Shown in pieces: positions 1 through 4,992 of a DNA stretch of 6,634 nt. The notes under the pieces are model-generated. The model was not told the DNA's origin and ran no database searches. It saw only the letters and a program-made list of their open reading frames with translations. The stretch spans positions 1 to 6,634 of the forward strand of contig JAHHQW010000080.1 in the NCBI GenBank assembly GCA_020026195.1, read 5' to 3'. Origin of the DNA: Prevotella sp. Lineage in GTDB: Bacteria; Bacteroidota; Bacteroidia; Bacteroidales; Bacteroidaceae. The position numbers were made by a program, and so were the translations under genes. The stretch's first letter is position 1; every line of letters starts with the position of its first letter.

Positions 1-56
1 AGTTACTTCATACATTATATTTAATAATAAAATGATATGTTTTTATTGCTTTTTTA

Positions 57-88
57 TTTGCACCTTATTAAAAATAAATATATATTTG
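57..88 (+). promoter_or_regulatory. Bacteroidetes-type promoter for the sORF/lipoprotein unit
   Basis: TTTG at 57-60 is followed after 20 bases by TATATTTG at 81-88. This matches the Bacteroidetes primary sigma factor consensus (TTTG at -33, TAnnTTTG at -7, spacing about 19-21). Transcription would start near 93-96 and leave a leader of roughly 95 bases before the small gene at 192. The leader contains a 6-bp hairpin, TTATTC (118-123) with GAATAA (130-135). A second TATATTTG at 137-144 has no good -33 partner and is less likely to be used. Confidence 0.6.
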
Positions 89-191
89 CAGTACACAATG
101 AAACAAAGGTGTAAAACTTATTCGAGCGAGAATAAATATATTTGGATTAAAATATTGTGGCCTTTTATGAACAATTAAAGAGTTATGAATT

Positions 192-350
192 ATGAACATT
201 ATTAAACGACGTTATGTAAGACCCGTCTTAGAGGTAGAGGTCTTAAAAGTGGAAAAAGGCTTTGCAGCATCTGATACATTTGAAATGCAGCAGTTTCAAT
301 ACGATGTTGATGAAAATAATCCTGGCAACTTGGATAACACTGCATGGTAA
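192..350 (+). CDS. Small protein of unknown function (52 aa) preceding a fimbrillin-like lipoprotein
   Basis: This 52-codon frame starts at ATG 192 and stops with TAA at 348-350. It begins MNIIKRRYVRPVLEVEVLKV and ends DNTAW. The basic N-terminus, Tyr-x-x-Pro (residues 8-11), the run of Val/Leu/Glu, and a small-residue turn GFAASD (23-28) form a pattern I recognise from many short Bacteroidetes proteins encoded ahead of surface-protein genes; no function is established. It has no lipobox, typical signal peptide or membrane helix. The acidic, polar C-terminal half (about 29-52) contains DENNPGN. The stop lies 36 bases before the preferred start of the lipoprotein gene, so the two are probably co-transcribed. 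The bases AACAATTAAA lie 12 bases before this ATG and 11 bases before ATG 387, which supports both starts. It could be a leader-bearing peptide precursor or simply a small cytoplasmic protein. Confidence 0.72.
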   Translation: MNIIKRRYVRPVLEVEVLKVEKGFAASDTFEMQQFQYDVDENNPGNLDNTAW

Positions 351-386
351 AGACATCACCGAGTTAACAATTAAATGAATGAACTT

Positions 387-1253
387 ATGAAAAATTTATT
401 TTATATTCTTTTGCCAGCATGTGTTCTTGCATTGACATCATGCTCTTCTGACACGGAACCTTTCGATATTGAAGAAACAGATTCGCTGACACTGGATATG
501 CGCATTATAGGTGTCGGATTACCAGAAAGCGACTGCACGCGCGTACAGATGAACGAACTTACAGATATGGTATGGACTGCCGGCGATCATCTTGACGTAT
601 ACGGATATGTGGATGATGTATGTATGTCGCCTGAAGTTTTCAATCTTGTAGGTGGAGAAGGTACAAAGACAGGTGTTTTTGCCGGACACTTTGCTCCGGA
701 GTGGCAGTCGTTCGAACTGTCTTATAAGGGGGCTAAAGTGGAGTATGCACCCAATGAGGCAAACAGTGTACCGCGATATGCATACTTAGATCAGACACAG
801 ACAGCACTTAACAACTTCGAGCATCTTAGAGACCATCTGCTGTTACGGTCGGGAATACACAGCAGTGCAGTGACATCACAGCTGATAAGTATAAAGCCGC
901 AGTGCGCAATACTAAAGATTAACGTTAATAATCTTCCTGAGGCCATAAAAAACACAAATAATCTTGATGTTAGTTTTTATATTACCAATCCGTCTGCACA
1001 GCAGGTTAGAAATGCCAAGGTACATCTTTCGGGTACAGTGATTCCCGATGCCGACAACTTTATATACATGGCATTTGAACCTGCACACGATCTTAAACCC
1101 GGTGGAGAGCTCGGAATAGGATTCGTCGCAGACGGAAAGGAATACAAAGCCAGCGTTGTATCCGCAGATGGAAAGAGTTACATGGCCGGTATGATTTATA
1201 CCGTAACTATAGACTATAATAATCCTGGTGTATGGAAGTGGACTCTTCCATAA
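387..1253 (+). CDS. Fimbrillin-like lipoprotein (Mfa-like/FimA superfamily)
   Basis: This is probably an outer-membrane lipoprotein of the Bacteroidetes fimbrillin superfamily, acting as a pilus subunit, anchor or surface protein. I prefer ATG 387 (288 aa, MKNLFYILLP...) over the in-frame ATG 375 (292 aa). It gives a normal Met-Lys signal peptide, and the AACAATTAAA leader motif then sits 11 bases upstream, as it does before the small gene. Counting from 375, the lipobox is LTSC with the lipidated Cys23, followed by SSDTEP. Fimbrillin features follow: TRVQ (55-58) leading into WTAGDHLDVYG (67-77), FNLVGGEGTKTGVFAGHF (89-106), a strand ISIKPQCAILKINV (171-184), and a C-terminal GKSYMAGMIYTVTI (266-279). 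About 290 aa fits one two-lobed fimbrillin domain with no extra C-terminal domain. The family call rests on these motifs, and the exact role within a pilus cannot be seen. Confidence 0.8.
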   Translation: MKNLFYILLPACVLALTSCSSDTEPFDIEETDSLTLDMRIIGVGLPESDCTRVQMNELTDMVWTAGDHLDVYGYVDDVCMSPEVFNLVGGEGTKTGVFAGHFAPEWQSFELSYKGAKVEYAPNEANSVPRYAYLDQTQTALNNFEHLRDHLLLRSGIHSSAVTSQLISIKPQCAILKINVNNLPEAIKNTNNLDVSFYITNPSAQQVRNAKVHLSGTVIPDADNFIYMAFEPAHDLKPGGELGIGFVADGKEYKASVVSADGKSYMAGMIYTVTIDYNNPGVWKWTLP

Positions 1254-1428
1254 ATCAGATATTGCTACAGAATGTATGTTATTTTAGGTACGTATTTCTA
1301 CACCTTGACTATATGTTTTTTCATGTTATTATGTTTTATGTTTTTTCGGTTTGTTTGTATAGTCAGATCATTTCCTCTATGAACTTATACAGTCGTACCT
1401 GTTAATTTTAGATGACATACAATTATGG
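1248..1428 (+). repeat. Nested inverted repeats in the 3' region of the lipoprotein transcript
   Basis: Four inverted pairs are nested in order: CCATAA (1248-1253) with TTATGG (1423-1428), TGTATGT (1273-1279) with ACATACA (1415-1421), AGGTACG (1286-1292) with CGTACCT (1394-1400), and TGACTATA (1306-1313) with TATAGTCA (1358-1365). The innermost loop is T-rich and holds a 10-bp direct repeat, ATGTTTTTTC, at 1313-1322 and 1338-1347. The outermost arm includes the stop codon of the lipoprotein gene. Single pairs of 6-7 bp are expected by chance; the ordered nesting is what suggests a long interrupted hairpin in the mRNA tail, or a decayed inverted-repeat element. No reading frame is present here. 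Confidence 0.4.
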
Positions 1429-1436
1429 TTTTATAA

Positions 1437-1481
1437 AAGTCCGTGTTGGAAAAAGCGTTTTTCTGCACGGACTTGTTTTTT
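1437..1481 (+). terminator. Rho-independent terminator of the sORF/lipoprotein unit
   Basis: AAGTCCGTG (1437-1445) pairs perfectly with CACGGACTT (1466-1474). Inside it, GAAAAA (1449-1454) pairs with TTTTTC (1458-1463) around a GCG loop. Six T residues follow at 1476-1481. It lies about 185 bases after the lipoprotein stop, with no gene between, so it most likely ends that transcript. Confidence 0.8.
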
Positions 1482-1635
1482 GTTCGTCCTGAATGTCTTT
1501 ACTATTTTTCTGTATGTAATTGTCTTTAACAGATATTGTTGTGTATCTCATGCCGGATAGTTAGTAATGGTATCTAAATCATGTTGGAAGACTTTTCCTG
1601 CTTTTGTCAAAATTCGAAAATCTTTTGTAATGATA
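1482..1635. other. Non-coding AT-rich intergenic stretch
   Basis: I see no supported gene, promoter or RNA here. The only structure is CTTTTGTAATGA at 1622-1633, a perfect 12-bp inverted copy of TCATTACAAAAG found twice in the adjoining 22-bp array (1694-1705 and 1716-1727). The stretch may therefore be the degenerate left edge of that array. Confidence 0.5.
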
Positions 1636-1757
1636 GAAGTTTGTAAACGCAACTGCGAAAGTTTGTAAATGCAACTGCGAAAGTTTATAAACGTCATTAC
1701 AAAAGTTTTTTAGTGTCATTACAAAAGTTTGATAACGTAATGATAAAAGATTTTTGA
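1636..1757 (+). repeat. Tandem array of 22-bp degenerate palindromic units
   Basis: Six units begin at 1636, 1658, 1680, 1702, 1724 and 1746, exactly 22 bases apart; the last is partial and diverged. Each starts (A/G)AAG followed by T-rich sequence. Units 1 and 2 consist of GTTTGTAAAC or GTTTGTAAAT and then CGCAACTGCG or TGCAACTGCG; the first half is dyad GTTT..AAAC and the second CGCA..TGCG. Unit 3 carries the perfect palindrome GTTTATAAAC (1683-1692). Units 3 and 4 have GTCATTACA as their second half, and unit 5 has it inverted (GTAATGA, 1737-1743). A period of 22 bp is close to two helical turns, so one protein could bind every unit on the same face. The array ends about 55 bases before the -33 box of the transporter promoter. 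There are no unique spacers, so this is not CRISPR. Confidence 0.75.
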
Positions 1758-1812
1758 ACACACATAAGTATTAAGTTTACTGAATCAGACTGCTGTTATT
1801 TATCGTTGCGCA

Positions 1813-1846
1813 TTTGTGGGTGATATTGAAAAAATGTTTACCTTTG
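1813..1846 (+). promoter_or_regulatory. Bacteroidetes-type promoter of the transporter gene
   Basis: TACCTTTG at 1839-1846, followed by CA, is an exact TAnnTTTG -7 box. TTTG at 1813-1816 lies 22 bases upstream, slightly longer than the usual spacing. The predicted start is near 1851-1854, giving a leader of about 25 bases before ATG 1879. The 22-bp array lies directly upstream and could modulate it. Confidence 0.6.
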
Positions 1847-1878
1847 CATCCCTTTAGACAGTTAGCCAGATTTGTTAT

Positions 1879-2790
1879 ATGGATTTGAAGAATACTAAGA
1901 TAGGACACGTGGCATGTTTTTCAGCTTATGCCATTTTCGGATTGAACATCATCGTTTGCAAAGACCTTACTGCGACACACTGGATTTCGCCTTTGGCAAT
2001 AACTTGTCTGCGTTCGCTTGTGGCAGGTGCTCTTTACTGGATTATCTCGTTCATGATGCCGGATGAGAGGGTGGAGAAGAAAGATGTCTTTAAGATTCTC
2101 ATTGCCTCGCTGATTGGATTTCTTCTTCCTCAGGTAATGTTTATGATGGCCATCGAGAACATCACGCCGATGGACTGCTCCATAGTGTCTTCGACATCGC
2201 CCGTGGTAACAATGATAATAGCTGCCATAGCATTGAAGGAACCTATTACGTTAAGAAAGGCGGGAGGCGTGGCTCTTAGTCTGGGCGGTATATTGTTCCT
2301 GATACTCAACAGTGTAGGAATGGGTGCCACGAATCGTTCTACTAATGTCTACGGACTGCTGCTTATGATATCTAACATTATATGTTTCTCTACATACTTA
2401 GGAGTGTTCAAGCCGCTGATTGCAAAATATTCGCCAATAACGTTTATGAAGTGGGTGTTCCTTTTCTCTACGGTAATGGCACTGCCGTTTTCAGCATCCG
2501 ACATACTGACTGTTAACTACCTGTCGCTCTCTTCGAATCTTCTGTGGGAACTCGCGTTCCTTATTTTCTGCTGTACGTTCATGACGTATTACCTTATACC
2601 TTTCGGACAGCAGCGTATACGTCCCACACTTGTAAGCATGTACTCTTATGTTCAGCCAATAATTGCCATAGCCATAAGCATCTATATTGGCATGGACACA
2701 CTGACTGTTCAGAAGGTCGTTGCTGCGATAACCGTATTTGCCGGAGTGGTAATAGTGAGTTACAGTAGGAGTGCAAAGGATACGGAATAG
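1879..2790 (+). CDS. DMT-superfamily transporter with two EamA domains
   Basis: This 303-residue inner-membrane protein has about ten hydrophobic segments, roughly at 8-27, 36-59, 71-92, 98-118, 126-146, 157-177, 188-206, 220-240, 248-270 and 277-294. This is the usual size and topology of drug/metabolite transporters built from two tandem five-helix EamA repeats. The repeat signature is visible in the first half as SIVSSTSPVVTMI (101-113), then ALKEPIT (118-124) and a glycine-rich helix AGGVALSLGGILFLI (128-142). The second half has the matching LVSMYSYVQPIIAIAIS (251-267), followed by FAGVVIVS (287-294). Members export amino acids, nucleotides or other small metabolites by proton-coupled exchange; the substrate cannot be told from this sequence. 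The gene appears monocistronic, with its own promoter and a short leader. The start is set by the promoter position and by a normal N-terminus entering helix 1. Confidence 0.88.
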   Translation: MDLKNTKIGHVACFSAYAIFGLNIIVCKDLTATHWISPLAITCLRSLVAGALYWIISFMMPDERVEKKDVFKILIASLIGFLLPQVMFMMAIENITPMDCSIVSSTSPVVTMIIAAIALKEPITLRKAGGVALSLGGILFLILNSVGMGATNRSTNVYGLLLMISNIICFSTYLGVFKPLIAKYSPITFMKWVFLFSTVMALPFSASDILTVNYLSLSSNLLWELAFLIFCCTFMTYYLIPFGQQRIRPTLVSMYSYVQPIIAIAISIYIGMDTLTVQKVVAAITVFAGVVIVSYSRSAKDTE

Positions 2791-2808
2791 CGGGGTAGTG
2801 AGACAGAT

Positions 2809-2846
2809 AAAAAAATTGCCGTCCGCATAATCACAACGCGGCGGCA
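2809..2846 (-). terminator. Rho-independent terminator, minus strand
   Basis: Read on the minus strand, TGCCG plus CCGC pairs with GCGG plus CGGCA (2846-2838 with 2826-2817) with one unpaired base at 2822 and an 11-base loop. It is followed directly by AA and seven U residues (2815-2809). The T tract exists only on the minus strand, so this hairpin ends a leftward transcript, although the nearest annotated gene upstream on that strand already has its own terminator at 3231-3271. Confidence 0.7.
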
Positions 2847-3084
2847 GTCAGTCTGTAAAAAAGTAAAGTGTATTAATATTTGCGGAAAGAATATTATATA
2901 AATACCTGATTATTTTGTCTCATGAAGAATTACAAACTCTTTGACATTTTTAGTATGATACAGAAGTTTGAATGTTCTTACCTAATCAAGTACCATGTGC
3001 TATAATTATGTTCCCCGGCACATCTCTTATAACCTGTTTCTTATACTTATCTTATGCAGTATACAGGTCTGCTGTACCGATTAC
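2809..3084 (-). ncRNA. Candidate structured non-coding RNA
   Basis: A minus-strand promoter (3090-3120) and a GC-rich terminator with U7 (2846-2809) bracket about 275 bases. All ATG frames checked close within five or so codons; one is ATG-TAA. The transcript can fold into successive hairpins. GACCUGU (3069-3063) pairs with ACAGGUU (3037-3031), extended by AUACU (3062-3058) with AGUAU (3047-3043) across a bulge. AUGUGC (3023-3018) pairs with GCACAU (3000-2995). CAAACU (2970-2965) pairs with AGUUUG (2938-2933). I do not recognise RNase P, tmRNA, SRP RNA or a riboswitch core. A 6S-like role (such as the Bacteroidales-1 motif) is possible but not shown. A trans-acting sRNA or an antisense 3' RNA to the transporter are other options. 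Confidence 0.5.
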
Positions 3085-3089
3085 ATCTG

Positions 3090-3120
3090 CAAAGATAATA
3101 AAAATAAATAGAAAAGCAAT
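3090..3120 (-). promoter_or_regulatory. Minus-strand promoter of the ncRNA candidate
   Basis: On the minus strand TATCTTTG (3097-3090), followed by CA, is an exact TAnnTTTG -7 box. ATTG (3120-3117) lies 19 bases upstream as a three-out-of-four match to the -33 TTTG. The start would be near 3084. There is no protein gene downstream before the terminator at 2846-2809. Confidence 0.5.
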
Positions 3121-3130
3121 AAATTAAGTA

Positions 3131-3206
3131 AAAATTTCAATGTGCCCCCATTTTCAAGGCCTCTAAAATGTGAAATGACAAAAGGGTGGTGCAGAAACTG
3201 AAATTA
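3131..3206. repeat. Imperfect inverted-repeat element of unknown origin
   Basis: AATTTCA at 3133-3139, followed by TGTGCCCCC, faces an inverted counterpart GGGTGGTGCAG ... TGAAATT (3184-3205). A second hairpin nests inside: CATTTT (3149-3154) with AAAATG (3165-3170), flanked by TTTCA (3135-3139) with TGAAA (3170-3174). The core around AAGGCCTCTAAAATGTG is less AT-rich than its surroundings and encodes nothing obvious. It could be a small dispersed element or the worn end of an insertion; neither is proven. Confidence 0.3.
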
Positions 3207-3230
3207 GACGTGTTTTCACGAAAGAACAAA

Positions 3231-3271
3231 TAAAAAATGTCGCCATAAATGACTGATCTTATGGCGACATT
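3231..3271 (-). terminator. Rho-independent terminator of the fimbrillin/Lcl lipoprotein gene
   Basis: AATGTCGCCATAA (3236-3248) and TTATGGCGACATT (3259-3271) form a perfect 13-bp stem with a 10-base loop. On the minus strand the stem runs into a T-rich tract (complement of TAAAAAA, 3231-3237). It lies 37 bases beyond the stop codon of the leftward gene at 3308. Confidence 0.88.
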
Positions 3272-3307
3272 CCGGTTGATGAAAAAACTTAAATATCTAT
3301 TTTTAGA

Positions 3308-4801
3308 TTAGAAAGCCATTACGGGACGTATGTTAAGAGTACCGTTCTTACCCATAGAGCTGATGTCTCTTGAGTACTGACTCCATGCATATGCGTAAGA
3401 TTCCTTAGACTGTGATGAAGACCAATAGCTTGCATCAATCTTTATCTCCTCGAAACCTGTGATGTTAGCAAGTACCTTGTTGATGTTGAAACGATTATCC
3501 ATGAACAACATAAGTTCGCCACCACCGGGGAGATACCATTCTGTCTGACCGTTGAATTCGAATTCTGCACATCTTGTTGCTGCTTCTACAGTGCGGCCTG
3601 TACCTTCTGTAGTCCACTTAATCATAGCGTCTGTGTTTGCCTTTCCACCATAATCCTCGTCTGCCTTAGAAGAATAGAAGTCTTCTGTAAATACGCCGGG
3701 AATCAGTTCCATGTTCTGCCATGAAGAGTAAGAAATACTCCACTGCCACATAGACTTGGGACATTCTTTACCAGCCATGACTACCTGGTGCTTACCGTTA
3801 CTAATGAGAAGTCCGAAAGGAACGAGTTCCTTATGTTCGGCAAACTTTGTTTCGTCAAGAGCATACTTAACGCCGTCGATTGCAAATGCAACGTATGTGC
3901 CCTTCGGAGCAAGAGTTCCTTCCTTGATGGCACCTTCGGGTACTACGTTCTGAGGAACTACTTCGACGATGCTTTCAATTTCCTGATAATTCCATTGCTC
4001 AACGTTTACGCCTGTGAGAGACATGTTGACAACGGGAGTATTTTCTTCAATTCTGAAGTTTACTGTGTACTTGTTGTTTTTTGCAAAAACAGTAGTAGGC
4101 TTGCTTACGAAATTCTTAATCTCGCCTGTAGCACTCTTGTATGTAATCTTGAATTCATAGTTTTCGCCACCAGGGATGATATAGTTTGTCTTTGTAACAT
4201 CAAAGTCAGCGTAAGCCATTTCGCCCAGTTTAACTACGTTGTCAGTCTTAAGAGAATATGTCATTTCTGTAGGCTGGTTGAGGGTAACTGCCGAAACCTG
4301 TCCGTTAGCATTTCCGTAACCAATGAGCTTACCGTTCTGATCCTTGAAGACAAGTTCCATCTGGCACATCTGATGCTTGAAGAAAGGCTGGAATTCACCG
4401 TCTGTAGACATGTCGATGGCTGCAATGGCTGTCATGTTGTTTTCGCCTGCCTTAAATATACGTTCTGTACCTGTTGCTTCGGCACCTGCCGGATATACGG
4501 CTGCTACGTTAGCTGTTGCGTTAACAGGCAGATCCTGTCCTGCTGTCCATAAATCGCCAACCTGTTTCCAAATGCTCTGGCGCAGAATCTTGTCAGCTCC
4601 GTCGAATTCGATAAAGCGGAAACCTTCAGTACCAAGTGCCTTCATCTCTTTCTGTAAGTCCTCTGAAGTTTCGGCTCCTACTCTGGTAATGTTAACTACG
4701 TCGCTTTTTTCTTCGTTGACAACGAAATCGTTTTCACTTGAGCATCCTGCCAAAAGCATTGCTGCAATACACATTGCTGATGATAATTTTTTCATTTCCA
4801 T
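3308..4801 (-). CDS. Fimbrillin-like lipoprotein with C-terminal Lcl/DUF1566-type domain (putative pilus tip or adhesin)
   Basis: This 497-residue surface lipoprotein has a signal peptide with lipobox LAGC (lipidated Cys20), followed by SSEND. Residues about 30-275 look like a Bacteroidetes fimbrillin-type domain: NITRVGAET (37-45), LWTAGQDLPV (84-93), FKHQMCQMELVF (141-152), YIIPGGENYEFKITY (207-221), and the closing strand KNNKYTVNF ... LTGVNVEQWN (241-271). After a linker, residues about 295-497 form a DUF1566/Lcl-like domain with a C-type-lectin/SUMF1-type fold: LISNGKHQVVMAG (332-344), EWYLPGGGEL (421-430), SYWSSSQS (458-465), and the terminal LNIRPVMAF (489-497). This pairing is typical of tip or accessory subunits in Bacteroidetes pili, so binding to a host or polymer ligand is inferred. 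ATG 4795 (MKKL...) is an equally plausible start. No good promoter lies directly upstream, so read-through from the gene at 6309 is likely. Confidence 0.82.
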   Translation of the reverse strand: MEMKKLSSAMCIAAMLLAGCSSENDFVVNEEKSDVVNITRVGAETSEDLQKEMKALGTEGFRFIEFDGADKILRQSIWKQVGDLWTAGQDLPVNATANVAAVYPAGAEATGTERIFKAGENNMTAIAAIDMSTDGEFQPFFKHQMCQMELVFKDQNGKLIGYGNANGQVSAVTLNQPTEMTYSLKTDNVVKLGEMAYADFDVTKTNYIIPGGENYEFKITYKSATGEIKNFVSKPTTVFAKNNKYTVNFRIEENTPVVNMSLTGVNVEQWNYQEIESIVEVVPQNVVPEGAIKEGTLAPKGTYVAFAIDGVKYALDETKFAEHKELVPFGLLISNGKHQVVMAGKECPKSMWQWSISYSSWQNMELIPGVFTEDFYSSKADEDYGGKANTDAMIKWTTEGTGRTVEAATRCAEFEFNGQTEWYLPGGGELMLFMDNRFNINKVLANITGFEEIKIDASYWSSSQSKESYAYAWSQYSRDISSMGKNGTLNIRPVMAF

Positions 4802-4992
4802 TTTTTTTAAGGTTAGTTGTTATATTATTGTTTCTTTTTTTTCTTTAAAGGCATACGCAGAGATACGCTGCAGAATATTTTCTGCCTCTTAACATATTGT
4901 CTGAATAAATGTTTAAGAGCTGCGATGCCTCTTTCAACGACTGTTACTTTAGTAATATTCCCGTATATATATTACTGTAGCAGTAGTTTAAA
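4802..4992 (-). other. Spacer between the two leftward genes, with two hairpins
   Basis: These 191 bases hold AGTAATAT (4951-4958) paired with ATATTACT (4969-4976), an 8-bp stem with a 10-base loop just past the upstream gene's stop, and GCAGAA (4870-4875) paired with TTCTGC (4880-4885) on a TATT loop. Neither has a U tract on the minus strand, so they are not classical terminators; RNA processing, stability or partial attenuation are possible. I found no TAnnTTTG box reading toward the gene at 4801, which favours co-transcription. Confidence 0.4.

Larger units (their letters stand above)
2791..3307. other. Intergenic region without protein genes, holding a minus-strand RNA candidate
   Basis: The 517 bases between the transporter stop and the leftward lipoprotein gene contain no reading frame I can support on either strand. 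From left to right they hold a minus-strand hairpin terminator (2809-2846), a structured stretch downstream of a minus-strand promoter (to 3120), an imperfect inverted-repeat element (3131-3206), and the hairpin terminator of the lipoprotein gene (3231-3271). No clear + strand terminator with a T tract follows the transporter; the 2817-2846 hairpin may serve both directions. Confidence 0.6.

Noticed and set aside
137..144. Second TATATTTG box as the main promoter of the left operon
   Set aside because: There is no TTTG at the required distance upstream, whereas the box at 81-88 has one at 20 bases.
98..178. 26-codon frame (MKQRCKTYSSE...) in the leader of the left operon
   Set aside because: The ATG lies only a few bases after the predicted transcription start and has no initiation context or recognisable sequence. 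A leader peptide cannot be excluded but is not supported.
1636..1757. CRISPR array or plasmid-type iterons
   Set aside because: The units abut without unique spacers, and no cas gene is present. Iteron length would fit, but there is no replication initiator gene, no DnaA box I can support, and the flanks look chromosomal.
1579..1761. 60-codon minus-strand frame across the 22-bp array
   Set aside because: It is a translation of the repeats themselves. The period of 22 is not a multiple of three, there is no domain or start context, and the frame exists only because the units lack stops on that strand.
3788..4552. 254-codon + strand frame opposite the fimbrillin/Lcl gene
   Set aside because: It is a shadow of the real gene: Cys-rich, no signal or domain, while the minus-strand frame has a lipobox, family motifs and a terminator.
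4870..4885. GCAGAA/TTCTGC hairpin as an intrinsic terminator
   Set aside because: On the minus strand it is followed by mixed sequence rather than a U tract, and it would separate the lipoprotein gene from any visible promoter.
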